DNA of 44,662 nt from DASTBU01 sp035711845 (lineage in GTDB: Bacteria; Acidobacteriota; Vicinamibacteria; Vicinamibacterales; 2-12-FULL-66-21). The position numbers were made by a program, and so were the translations under genes. The notes beneath the pieces were generated by a model. The model searched no databases and was not told the origin of the DNA. It was given only the letters and a program-made list of their open reading frames with translations. This document shows positions 7,365 through 15,901 of the stretch, piece by piece; position 1 is the stretch's first letter, and every line of letters begins with the position of its first letter. The stretch covers positions 1-44,662 of the forward strand of contig DASTBU010000168.1 of NCBI GenBank assembly GCA_035711845.1, read 5' to 3'.

Positions 7365-9509
7365 ATGAGCGCGTACAACGCAGAGGGATGGTGGCGATCG
7401 GCAGCCGCACGGAGAGTTGCGGGGCTGGGACTGGCCGTCAGCGTGTCCGCGATGACCGGCCTGTCGGCCAACAGTACGCCGATCCGCCTGGTCGGCGTTT
7501 CATCGCACGGCAACGCCGTGCTGATCGAGGCGAGCGAGCCGGTCGCCTATTCGGTCAGCCACCCGGATCCACTGACAGTAGTCATCGATATGCGGAACGT
7601 GAGCGCGGCCGATGCACGCAACGATGTGCAGCGCCAGGGAGCGATTGCCGGCGTCGATGTCGAGCAGGCGCAGGCTCCGGATGGACGGGCCGTCGCCCGC
7701 GTCCGGCTGATGCTCGCGCGCGTCGCGGAATACAAGGTGCGCGCCGCGCGGAACATGATTCGTGTGGAGCTCTCGCCGGAGGACGAACAGAAGCCCCACC
7801 CTGTTCCGGACCAGACGACGGCGAGCATAGAGCCGGCACCAACACAGGCGCCGGCCGACCCGATTTCGGCATTGACGCTGGTCGCACCGCCCATCACGCG
7901 CAACAGAACAGCCACACCCGCACCACGTCGCTCACAGTCGTCGACCCAGTCCCCCCAGGCCTCCGCACCCGTCGCGGAACCCGTCGCGCCCCAACAGGCG
8001 GCGCCGCAGTCGCCCGTGGCGCCATCCACGCCGTCTCCTGTCGAGCCGCCGCCTGCGCCCGTTGCCGCGCGGCCCGCACCCGCTCCAGTTCAGCCGCCTG
8101 CTGCCTCGCCCCAGACTGCTCCCGCGAAGCCTGCGGCGCAGGATCCCCCGGCGCCCAGGTCCATTCAGATCCAAACCTCGGCCTCCGGCCCGCAGCTCTC
8201 CTCGAGCGCTCCCCAGCTCGGCGCCGCATCGGGGCAGAAGACCTACACCGGCCACCCGATCAGCCTGGACTTCACCGGCGGGGATCTCAGAACCGTCCTT
8301 CGCCTGTTTGCGGAGGTCAGCGGGCTGAACATGATCATCGATCCCGACGTGCAGGGCTCGGTGGACATCGTTCTCACCGATGTTCCGTGGGATCAGGCCC
8401 TCGAGGTCATCCTGCGCGGCAACCAGCTCGATTACACCGTGGACGGGACGATCGTGAGAATTGCCCGGATCGACACGCTGAAGCGGGAGCAGGACGCGCG
8501 CCAGGCGCTGGCCAAGGCTTCGGCGGATGCGGGAACGCTCGCGGTGCGGACCTTCCCGCTCAGTTATGCGCGCGCGGCGCAGGCCGCGCCGCTCGTGCGC
8601 AAGGCCGCGCTCTCGGCGCGAGGCGACGTGCAGATCGACGAGCGCACCAACATGCTCATCATCACTGACCTGCCGTCACGGCTCCAGACCGCCGAGACGC
8701 TGTTGACCGCGCTGGACAAGCCCGAGCCCCAGGTCGAAATCGAGGCGCGCATCGTGTCGACCAGCCGCGACTTCAGCCGCGCGGTCGGCATCCAGTGGGG
8801 TCTCAACGGCCGCGTCTCGCCCGAGCTCGGCAATACGACCGGGCTCGCGTTCCCGAACAGCGGGTCGCTCGGCGGGCGCCTCGGCACTCAGGGAGCACAG
8901 GGGTCCGACACGCGCGCGAATCCCGTCGATCAAACCGGCACGGTGGTCGGGTTGCCGTCGACCCTCCCGGCAGCGGCTGCCATCGGCCTGGCGATGGGGT
9001 CGGTGAACGGCGCGTTCAACCTGGACGTGGCCCTCTCGGCGCTCGAGTCGTCTGGCAAGGTTCGCATCCTCTCGACGCCGCGGGTCACGACGCAGAACAA
9101 CGTCGCGGCAGAGATGATGCAGGGCGTGCAGATCCCCGTGCAGACGCAGGCCAACAACACCGTCACCGTGACCTTCAAGGATGCGGCGCTCACCCTGAGG
9201 GTCACGCCCCAGATCACGACCGCGCAAACGGTCATCATGGCCGTCGAGCTCGAGAACGCCTCGCCTGGCGAAGAAGTGCAGGGCATCCCGTCGATCAACA
9301 CGCAGCGCGCCCGGACGACCGTCCAGGTCACCGACGGCGCCACGACCATCATCGGCGGCGTGCTGATCAACGAGGAACGCCAGTTGCAGGATCGCGTGCC
9401 GGCGCTGCACAAGATCCCGCTCCTCGGCTGGCTGTTCAAGCGCGACACGAACGTCGACGACAGCCGCGAGCTGCTTATCTTCATCACGCCGCGCATTCTG
9501 AAGGGCTAG
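7365..9509 (+). CDS. pilQ: Type IV pilus secretin PilQ
   Basis: PilQ forms the outer-membrane pore through which the pilus passes. Domains in order: signal peptide (about 1-35), one AMIN domain (IRLVGVSSHGNAVLIEASEPVAYSV), a long Pro/Ala/Gln linker, an STN-like domain (GGDLRTVLRLFAEVSGLNMIIDPDVQGSV), secretin N1 (RTFPLSYARAAQAAPLVRKAL), and the C-terminal secretin barrel with VEIEARIVSTSRDFSRAVGIQW and GGVLINEERQLQDRVPALHKIPLLGWLFKR. The ATG at 7365 is preferred (714 aa) because GGAAAGAG lies eight bases upstream and the signal peptide follows directly; the ATG at 7314 would add 17 residues. Last core gene of pilMNOPQ. Confidence 0.94.
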   Translation: MSAYNAEGWWRSAAARRVAGLGLAVSVSAMTGLSANSTPIRLVGVSSHGNAVLIEASEPVAYSVSHPDPLTVVIDMRNVSAADARNDVQRQGAIAGVDVEQAQAPDGRAVARVRLMLARVAEYKVRAARNMIRVELSPEDEQKPHPVPDQTTASIEPAPTQAPADPISALTLVAPPITRNRTATPAPRRSQSSTQSPQASAPVAEPVAPQQAAPQSPVAPSTPSPVEPPPAPVAARPAPAPVQPPAASPQTAPAKPAAQDPPAPRSIQIQTSASGPQLSSSAPQLGAASGQKTYTGHPISLDFTGGDLRTVLRLFAEVSGLNMIIDPDVQGSVDIVLTDVPWDQALEVILRGNQLDYTVDGTIVRIARIDTLKREQDARQALAKASADAGTLAVRTFPLSYARAAQAAPLVRKAALSARGDVQIDERTNMLIITDLPSRLQTAETLLTALDKPEPQVEIEARIVSTSRDFSRAVGIQWGLNGRVSPELGNTTGLAFPNSGSLGGRLGTQGAQGSDTRANPVDQTGTVVGLPSTLPAAAAIGLAMGSVNGAFNLDVALSALESSGKVRILSTPRVTTQNNVAAEMMQGVQIPVQTQANNTVTVTFKDAALTLRVTPQITTAQTVIMAVELENASPGEEVQGIPSINTQRARTTVQVTDGATTIIGGVLINEERQLQDRVPALHKIPLLGWLFKRDTNVDDSRELLIFITPRILKG

Positions 9510-9513
9510 AGGT

Positions 9514-10149
9514 ATGGATTCCAGAGCACGTCATATGAGCGTTCGTCGCAAGGCCGTCTGGAGCCTGGGCGTCCGACTGGCGGCCGCCACCCTGCTTGCC
9601 GCGACATCGGCATCGTGCGGCGATGCGGTCCGGCAGGGCGAAGGGTCGTCGTACCTGATCATCCAGGCGCTCGAGGCCGCATCGGGCGCTGAGCCGGAGG
9701 AATTCGAGGGGGTCCTGTTCTCCGACACGCTCACCATCGTGGAAGACGTCCCCTCGGTGTTTGCCGACAACGGCCGCGTCACGTTTCGCCTGGGGATGAA
9801 GGATCCGGCGCTGTCCACCTCGCCGTCCGAGGCCAATTTCATCACCGTGACTCGCTATCGGGTGCGCTACATCCGCGCGGACGGCAGGAACACGCCGGGC
9901 CTGGACGTGCCGTACGGGTTCGACGGCGGGCTCACCGTCACGGTCGGGGACGGCGACGCCGTGGGCGTCTTCGAGCTCGTACGCCATATCGCCAAAGCGG
10001 AGGCGCCGCTCGCAGCCCTGACGGTCAACGGCGTCATCATCTCGACGATCGCGGAGGTCACCTTCTACGGGACCGACCAGACCGGCCGCGAGGTCAGTGC
10101 CGTGGGCCGGATCACCGTCAACTTCGGCAACTTTGGCGATCCCGACTAA
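9514..10149 (+). CDS. Putative lipoprotein after pilQ, unknown function
   Basis: I do not recognise a named family. The 211-aa product (or 204 aa from the ATG at 9535) has a positive N terminus, a hydrophobic stretch (LAAATLLAATSASCG) and a lipobox-like SASC, so it is probably an outer-membrane or periplasmic lipoprotein. The mature part is rich in beta-type sequence (VTRYRVRYIRADGRNTPG, LTVNGVIISTIAEVTFYGTDQTG) that looks like an immunoglobulin-like sandwich. It starts four bases after pilQ, so it is probably co-transcribed with the pilus genes and may assist secretin assembly or pilus surface function; that role is inferred from position only. Confidence 0.85.
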   Translation: MDSRARHMSVRRKAVWSLGVRLAAATLLAATSASCGDAVRQGEGSSYLIIQALEAASGAEPEEFEGVLFSDTLTIVEDVPSVFADNGRVTFRLGMKDPALSTSPSEANFITVTRYRVRYIRADGRNTPGLDVPYGFDGGLTVTVGDGDAVGVFELVRHIAKAEAPLAALTVNGVIISTIAEVTFYGTDQTGREVSAVGRITVNFGNFGDPD

Positions 10150-10185
10150 CCCTGGGCCCGGAGCGTCCGGGCTGGTGACGAGCAT

Positions 10186-11217
10186 ATGAGAATCGCATTC
10201 TTCTCCGTGGCGACACGTCAGGCGGCCGTGGCAGCGCTCGTCCTGACGAGCGCCGGCTGCACGATGAAATCGCAGGAAGCTCCGGCCCTGACGGGACCGT
10301 CAGAATTCGCCCAATCCATCACAATCAGCGCGAGCCCTGATGTGCTGTCGCAGGACGGCTCGTCGCAGAGTGTCATCACGGTCACGGTGCGCGGCCCCAA
10401 CGCCGAGCCGCTTCGCAACGTGTCGCTGCGTGTCGAGACGCAGGTCGGCGGATCCCCCGTTGATTTCGGATCCATGTCGTCTCGAAACATCGTGACCGGA
10501 GCCGATGGCCGCGCATCGCTCGTATACACAGCGCCGGCCGCCCCCGCCGTCGCGGTGGACAACTTCACGATCGTCGAGATCGTGGTCACTCCGATCGGTA
10601 CCGACTTCAACAACACCGCGACCCGTCGTGCATCGATCAGGCTGGTGCCGCCTGGCGTGGTCGTTCCGCCCGACGGTCTGACGCCCTACTTCTCCTTCAC
10701 CCCCGAGTCGCCGCAGGAAAGTCAACTGGTCCTGTTCCAGGCCTGCAACGATGTCACCCGGCCGTGCTCGCCGGCCAACAATCCCATCGCCTCCTATTCG
10801 TGGAACTTCGGCGACGGAGGCAGGGACGATGGACCCACGGCCTCGCACGACTTCGGCCTGGCCGGCTCCTACACCGTCACGCTGACCGTGACCGATCAGT
10901 ATGGCCGAAGGGCGAGCGTCTCTCAGCTCATCACCGTGACGGCCGGGGTCAACCCCACCGCCGCCTTCGTATTCTCGCCCTCGTCGCCGCGCATCAACCA
11001 GACCATTGCGTTCAACGCGGCCGCGTCCGCGGCGGCGCCGGGTCGGCGGATCGTGGGCTACACGTGGGACTTCGGCGACGGCACCGGTCCACGGGGTGGG
11101 GGTTCGACGATCAACTACGTGTACCACGCCGTCGGCACCTACAACGTCACCCTCCTCGTGACCGATGATGCCGGAAAAACGGCAGCGGTCACGATCACCG
11201 TGGACGTATTGCCGTAG
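10186..11217 (+). CDS. PKD-domain lipoprotein
   Basis: The 343-aa protein has a signal peptide ending in TSAGC, a good lipobox, then a bacterial Ig-like domain (about 45-155: SQSVITVTVRGPNAEPLRNVSLRV ... GRASLVYTAPAAP), and two PKD domains marked by YSWNFGDGG ... GSYTVTLTVTDQYG and YTWDFGDGTG ... GTYNVTLLVTDDAG. Such domains mediate adhesion or protein-protein contact outside the cell. It follows the pilQ-linked lipoprotein by 36 bases on the same strand. A pilus-associated adhesin or secretin accessory is plausible but unproven. Confidence 0.9.
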   Translation: MRIAFFSVATRQAAVAALVLTSAGCTMKSQEAPALTGPSEFAQSITISASPDVLSQDGSSQSVITVTVRGPNAEPLRNVSLRVETQVGGSPVDFGSMSSRNIVTGADGRASLVYTAPAAPAVAVDNFTIVEIVVTPIGTDFNNTATRRASIRLVPPGVVVPPDGLTPYFSFTPESPQESQLVLFQACNDVTRPCSPANNPIASYSWNFGDGGRDDGPTASHDFGLAGSYTVTLTVTDQYGRRASVSQLITVTAGVNPTAAFVFSPSSPRINQTIAFNAAASAAAPGRRIVGYTWDFGDGTGPRGGGSTINYVYHAVGTYNVTLLVTDDAGKTAAVTITVDVLP

Positions 11218-11220
11218 AAT
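11215..11220 (+). promoter_or_regulatory. -10-like hexamer just ahead of the TPR gene
   Basis: TAGAAT overlaps the stop codon of the PKD gene and is seven bases before the ATG at 11228, with no Shine-Dalgarno sequence between. The arrangement matches other probable leaderless starts in this window (1439, 42016, 44538). No clear -35 is seen. Confidence 0.35.
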
Positions 11221-11227
11221 TGTCCGC

Positions 11228-11977
11228 ATGCCGGACAACTCGCGTCTGGACGAACTGAGGCGCCGGGTCCAACAGGACCCGGCGTCCATCGCGTTTGCCG
11301 CGCTGGCCGACGAGTATCGCCGTGCCGGCCTCTTCGAGCAGGCCATCGAGACCTGTCGTGCCGGATTGGTCCGGCACCCTGCCTACCTGTCGGCTCGCGT
11401 CACGCTCGGCCGCGCCCTCATGGAGATTGGCGAGTACGACGAGGCAAAGCAGCACCTCGAACAGGTCATCCGGGTCGCGCCCGACAATCTCGCCGCCATT
11501 CGCGGGCTCGCCGAAATCCACCACAGGCGTGGCGATTCGCCCGATGCCTACACGGCAGCGGCGAGCACAGCTGACGATCGCAAACCACCCGCAGCGCCCG
11601 CGCGGATCGTAGCGATGCCGCCGCGGGTGATATCTCCGCCCGCCGCATCATCGGCGCCCGCACCTGACGCACTCGTCGAGCGCACCGGTGCACCGGAGGC
11701 GACACAGGTCCCCGAGGCGCCACCGGCCACCAGGACTCTCGCCGGTGGTGCCGGCGTGCCGCTGACGCTCCGCGTCGCTCCGCCAAACCCCGAGACACCA
11801 CGCACGGAATCATCCGCTGCCCCAGATCGAGCCGCGCAAGCGCCCGAGCGGGTTCGAAGTGCGGCGCCCACGGCGCCCCGAATGGATGTGGTGCGCGAGC
11901 GCCTGGAGCAGTTGCTGGCCGGGATTGCGCGCGCCAGGGCTTCCAGGGAGACGGGCGGCTCGCTCACCACCCGGTGA
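11228..11977 (+). CDS. Tetratricopeptide-repeat protein
   Basis: The 249-aa product has two to three TPR-like helical pairs in the first 110 residues (IAFAALADEYRRAGLFEQAIETCRAGL; LSARVTLGRALMEIGEYDEAKQHLEQVI; NLAAIRGLAEIHHRRGD), then about 100 residues of Ala/Pro-rich low-complexity linker, and a short C-terminal helix (VVRERLEQLLAGIARAR). No signal peptide or membrane helix is seen, so it is probably cytoplasmic. It sits between the pilus/lipoprotein block and the aminopeptidase gene. The ATG at 11228 is preferred because the upstream in-frame ATG at 11165 lies inside the PKD gene. Confidence 0.88.
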   Translation: MPDNSRLDELRRRVQQDPASIAFAALADEYRRAGLFEQAIETCRAGLVRHPAYLSARVTLGRALMEIGEYDEAKQHLEQVIRVAPDNLAAIRGLAEIHHRRGDSPDAYTAAASTADDRKPPAAPARIVAMPPRVISPPAASSAPAPDALVERTGAPEATQVPEAPPATRTLAGGAGVPLTLRVAPPNPETPRTESSAAPDRAAQAPERVRSAAPTAPRMDVVRERLEQLLAGIARARASRETGGSLTTR

Positions 11978-11993
11978 GGATCGCGGCATTGGC

Positions 11994-13133
11994 ATGGTCT
12001 CTCCGCCCGCGCGATATCTGTCCAGACTGCATGGTGTCCGCGAGAAGATGCGGGCTGCCTCGCTCAATGCGCTGGTGATCTCTCATCCACCGAATATCTG
12101 CTATCTGACCGGCTTCAGCGGGAGTGCAGGGCTGATCCTCCTTACCGAAACGCGCTGTCTGCTGATTGCGGACTTTCGCTACGCGGCCGCGGCGCGAGCC
12201 CTCGTCGAATCCGACCAGCAACTCGAGGACGCGATTGCCGTCGTAGTCCCTCCGGGCAGCTACGATGAGACGCTGCTCGACTTGCTGAAGGAGAGCGGCG
12301 CGTGCCGGATCGGTGTCGAGGCGGCGTGGATGCCGGTGAATCGTTTCAACCGGCTCTCAGCATCACTGGCTGCCTCGACTTCGCCCACCGGATCATCCCC
12401 GTCCGCTACGCTCGTCCCGACGGAGCGGATCGTGGAGGAGGGCAGGTTGATCAAGGACCAGGACGAGGTCGCCACGCTGCGGGAGGCGGCCCGACGCCTC
12501 GCTGTCGTTTCCCTCGAGGCACCCCGCCTCGCCCGGGAGGGGCGCACCGAACTGGAGGTGGCAGGCGATATCGACGTGGCGCTTCGACGGCACGGCTTCG
12601 AGCGCCCCGCCTTCGAGACCATCGTTGCGTCCGGCCCCAACAGTGCGCGGCCCCACGCCCGGCCGGGCGGCCGCGTTCTCGAGCCCGGCGATTGGGTCCT
12701 GCTGGACTTTGGGGGCGTATACGACGGATACTGCGTGGATCTGAGCCGCACGGTTCAGCTGGGTCGTCCCGACCTCGAGTTTCGGCGGATCTTCGATGCT
12801 GTGGCGGAGGCGCAGCGGGCCGCCATCGCAGCCGTGCGGCCGGGAGTCGCGGCTGGCGCCGTGGACGCCGCCGCCCGTGAAGTGCTCGGCCGCCGAGGGC
12901 TTGCGGACGCCTTCGGACACGGCACCGGTCACGGGCTGGGCCTCGAAGTGCACGAGGAACCGCGGATCGGTCGGCCACTCGAGGGGATTGAGGACATCCT
13001 GCTGGCCCCGGGAATGGTTTTCACGGTCGAGCCGGGTGCCTACCTGGAGGGCATCGGCGGCGTGAGGATCGAGGACGACGTGCTTGTGACCGATATGGGA
13101 TGCGAAGTCCTGACGGCGGCGGGGCGGTCCTGA
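11994..13133 (+). CDS. pepP: M24-family Xaa-Pro aminopeptidase
   Basis: This metallopeptidase removes N-terminal residues before proline. The 379-aa protein has an N-terminal creatinase-like domain (VISHPPNICYLTGFSGSAGLILLT) and a C-terminal pita-bread domain with all five metal ligands visible: two Asp in LLDFGGVYDGYCVDLSRT, His in FGHGTGHGLGLEVHEEPR, Glu in FTVEPGAYL and Glu in RIEDDVLVT. The ATG at 11994 gives the usual family length. It precedes accB-accC, as pepP often does, but the efp gene usually found between them is missing here. Confidence 0.93.
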   Translation: MVSPPARYLSRLHGVREKMRAASLNALVISHPPNICYLTGFSGSAGLILLTETRCLLIADFRYAAAARALVESDQQLEDAIAVVVPPGSYDETLLDLLKESGACRIGVEAAWMPVNRFNRLSASLAASTSPTGSSPSATLVPTERIVEEGRLIKDQDEVATLREAARRLAVVSLEAPRLAREGRTELEVAGDIDVALRRHGFERPAFETIVASGPNSARPHARPGGRVLEPGDWVLLDFGGVYDGYCVDLSRTVQLGRPDLEFRRIFDAVAEAQRAAIAAVRPGVAAGAVDAAAREVLGRRGLADAFGHGTGHGLGLEVHEEPRIGRPLEGIEDILLAPGMVFTVEPGAYLEGIGGVRIEDDVLVTDMGCEVLTAAGRS

Positions 13134-13192
13134 CCGAGCGGGCTGGGCGGGCAACGCCGGGTCAGCGCCTGGACCCTGGTTTCGGAGGTTGA

Positions 13193-13684
<492 letters not shown>

Positions 13685-13693
13685 TCTGACGCG

Positions 13694-15070
13694 ATGTTCA
13701 AGAAAATCCTGATCGCCAACCGCGGCGAAATCGCGCTGCGGGTGATTTGCGCGTGCCGCGAGCTCGGGATCAAGACCGTCGCCGTCTACTCCGAGGCGGA
13801 CGAGAACTCGCTGCACGTCCGCTTCGCCGACGAAGACGTCTGCATCGGGCCGGCGCGGAGCGCCGACAGCTACCTCAGCGTGCCCGCCGTCTTGAGCGCC
13901 GCCGAGATCACCGGCGCCGACGCCATCCACCCCGGCTATGGCTTTCTCGCCGAGAGCGCCTATCTCGCCGAAGTCTGCGAGGCGTGTCACATCAAGTTCA
14001 TCGGGCCGGCGCCCAACGTCATTCGCCTCCTGGGCGACAAGGCCCGGGCGAGGCGCGCGATGAAGAAGGCGGGCGTTCCCATCCTGCCGGGAAGCGACGG
14101 CCCCGTCGAAAGCGAGGAGAAAGCCGCCAGGATCGCCAGGGACCTCGGCTACCCCGTCATCATCAAGGCGGTCGCGGGCGGCGGGGGGCGCGGAATGCGC
14201 GTGATTCGCGCCGCCTCGGAGCTCGGCAAAGCGCTCAAGACCGCCCAGCGGGAAGCCGAGGCGGCGTTCGGCGTCGGCGATGTCTACCTCGAGAAGTACG
14301 TCGAACATCCGCGTCACATCGAATTCCAGATCCTCGGCGATCATCACGGCGCCGTGGTGCATCTGGGCGAGCGCGAGTGCTCTATCCAGCGGAGGCACCA
14401 GAAGCTGCTCGAAGAGGGCCCCTCGGTGGCGGTCACGGAGAAGATGCGGCGGAGGATGGGCAGCACGGTCGTGGATGCCGCACGGGCCGTCCAATACACG
14501 AACGCGGGGACGTTCGAGTTCCTGCTCGACGAGAAGGGGAGCTTCTACTTCCTCGAAGTCAACACGCGCGTGCAGGTCGAACATCCGGTCACCGAATTCA
14601 TCACCGGCGTGGACATCGTCAAGGAACAGATCCGGATTGCGGCGGGGGAGCGGCTCTCGTTCAAGCAGGGCGACGTGACCTTCACCGGCCACGCCATCGA
14701 GTGCCGGATCAACGCCGAGGATCCCGAGACGTTCGCCCCGTCACCGGGGGTGATCCACGCGTTCAGCGTGCCCGGCGGACCGGGCGTGCGCGTGGACACG
14801 TTCGCGCACTCGGAGTGCACCATCCCGCCGTATTACGACTCGTTGATCGCCAAGATCATCGCGCACGGCCGGGATCGCCAGGAGGCCATCGCCCGCATGC
14901 GGCGGACGCTCGAGATGACCGTGATCGAGGGCATCCAGACCTCGATTCCGATGCATCTGAAGATCCTCAGCGACCCCGATTTCGTCGCCGGACGGCTGAA
15001 CACGGCGTTCATGGAGCGCTTTCTGAACGAGAAGAAGAAGTCCGACGGCCGGCTCGCCGAAGCGGTCTGA
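13694..15070 (+). CDS. accC: Acetyl-CoA carboxylase, biotin carboxylase subunit
   Basis: AccC carboxylates AccB-bound biotin using ATP and bicarbonate, the first step of fatty acid synthesis. The 458-aa protein shows FKKILIANRGEIALRVI, the ATP-grasp glycine loop KAVAGGGGRGMR, EKYVEHPRHIEFQILGD, and EVNTRVQVEHPVTE with the catalytic Glu/Arg/Val-Glu-His segment. Its length is that of a stand-alone bacterial AccC, with no fused carboxyltransferase. Likely operon pepP-accB-accC-thiE. Confidence 0.97.
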   Translation: MFKKILIANRGEIALRVICACRELGIKTVAVYSEADENSLHVRFADEDVCIGPARSADSYLSVPAVLSAAEITGADAIHPGYGFLAESAYLAEVCEACHIKFIGPAPNVIRLLGDKARARRAMKKAGVPILPGSDGPVESEEKAARIARDLGYPVIIKAVAGGGGRGMRVIRAASELGKALKTAQREAEAAFGVGDVYLEKYVEHPRHIEFQILGDHHGAVVHLGERECSIQRRHQKLLEEGPSVAVTEKMRRRMGSTVVDAARAVQYTNAGTFEFLLDEKGSFYFLEVNTRVQVEHPVTEFITGVDIVKEQIRIAAGERLSFKQGDVTFTGHAIECRINAEDPETFAPSPGVIHAFSVPGGPGVRVDTFAHSECTIPPYYDSLIAKIIAHGRDRQEAIARMRRTLEMTVIEGIQTSIPMHLKILSDPDFVAGRLNTAFMERFLNEKKKSDGRLAEAV

Positions 15071-15082
15071 CCGCACGCTTCC

Positions 15083-15709
15083 GTGGCGCTCCAGGGCCTG
15101 CCCGCTCTCTATCCCATCCTCGACAACGACGTCTGTGCGATTCGGCGCCTGGATCCTCTGGCGCTCGCTGCGGCGTGGTTCCGGGCGGGTGTGGGTCTCC
15201 TGCAACTTCGGCACAAGGAAGGACCCGACCACACGTTCCTCGGCCTCTCCGATACCTTGACAGGGCTCGCGCACGCCTCTGGCGCGCGATTGATCGTGAA
15301 CGACCGGGCCGATATCGCGCTGATGTCGAACGCCGACGGGGTTCACGTTGGCCAGCACGATCTGCCGGTTTCGGAGTTGAGGGCGCTCGTCGGACCGCTC
15401 GCCACGATTGGGGTGTCGTGCCACGATCCCGAACAGGTGAACCGCGCTCTCGAGTCCGCTGCCGACTACGTGGCCGTCGGTCCGATCTTCGCCACGACAA
15501 CCAAGGAAATCGGGTACGACGCCCGGGGCCTCGACCTCGTGCGATACGCGGCAGGACGCGGCAAGCCGGTGGTCGCAATCGGCGGCATCACCCTCGACAC
15601 TGCGGCGGGCGTGATCCGGGCGGGTGCGACGGCCGTGGCGGTGATCTCCGATCTGCTCGCCGGGAATCCTGAAGCGAGAATCCGGCAGTACCTGCACGTC
15701 CTGTCGTGA
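15083..15709 (+). CDS. thiE: Thiamine phosphate synthase
   Basis: ThiE joins HMP-PP and the thiazole phosphate to make thiamine phosphate. The 208-aa TIM-barrel protein has LLQLRHKE (Lys45 region), LIVNDRADIAL, GVHVGQHDLP, IGVSCHD, YVAVGPIFATTTKE and VVAIGGITLD, matching the diphosphate- and thiazole-binding loops of the family. It uses a GTG start 12 bases after accC. The other thiamine genes are not in the window. Confidence 0.93.
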   Translation: MALQGLPALYPILDNDVCAIRRLDPLALAAAWFRAGVGLLQLRHKEGPDHTFLGLSDTLTGLAHASGARLIVNDRADIALMSNADGVHVGQHDLPVSELRALVGPLATIGVSCHDPEQVNRALESAADYVAVGPIFATTTKEIGYDARGLDLVRYAAGRGKPVVAIGGITLDTAAGVIRAGATAVAVISDLLAGNPEARIRQYLHVLS

Positions 15710-15738
15710 TGGCCGGCGGTCGCGCTGCCCCGGTTCAT

Positions 15739-15768
15739 TTGGCTCCGCCTCCGACGTGTGCGTATAAT
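15739..15768 (+). promoter_or_regulatory. Sigma-70-type promoter for the amino-acid permease
   Basis: TTGGCT (15739-15744) and a perfect TATAAT (15763-15768) are 18 nt apart. Transcription would start near 15775, leaving a leader of about 127 nt before the TTG start at 15902. Confidence 0.65.
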
Positions 15769-15789
15769 CGCCGTTCCTGTCTTCAACCA

Positions 15790-15830
15790 GGGAGTCCGGG
15801 CTCCCTTCGAGCCCCGACGGGCACGCGCCC
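15790..15830 (+). promoter_or_regulatory. Leader hairpins with mutually exclusive pairing
   Basis: GGGAG (15790-15794) can pair with CTCCC (15801-15805), or GGGCTC (15798-15803) can pair with GAGCCC (15809-15814). The two stems share bases and cannot form together. A third stem GGGC-ACGC-GCCC follows (15819-15830). There is no T-run. This could be an attenuator or riboswitch-like leader, but it matches no class I recognise. Confidence 0.35.
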
Positions 15831-15901
15831 CGCGTTTCCGGCGTTGTCCCGGCGGGCACCCGGGTGGACTGCAGATACTGGAACAACAGCGAGGACACAG
15901 A

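Noticed and set aside
7547..8029. Glycine/alanine-rich minus-strand frame opposite the pilQ linker
   Set aside because: Composition mirrors the Pro/Ala linker codons of pilQ; no start signal or domain.
15790..15830. Guanidine-II (mini-ykkC) riboswitch
   Set aside because: One stem has an ACGC loop, but the class needs two hairpins with ACGR loops, which are not seen.
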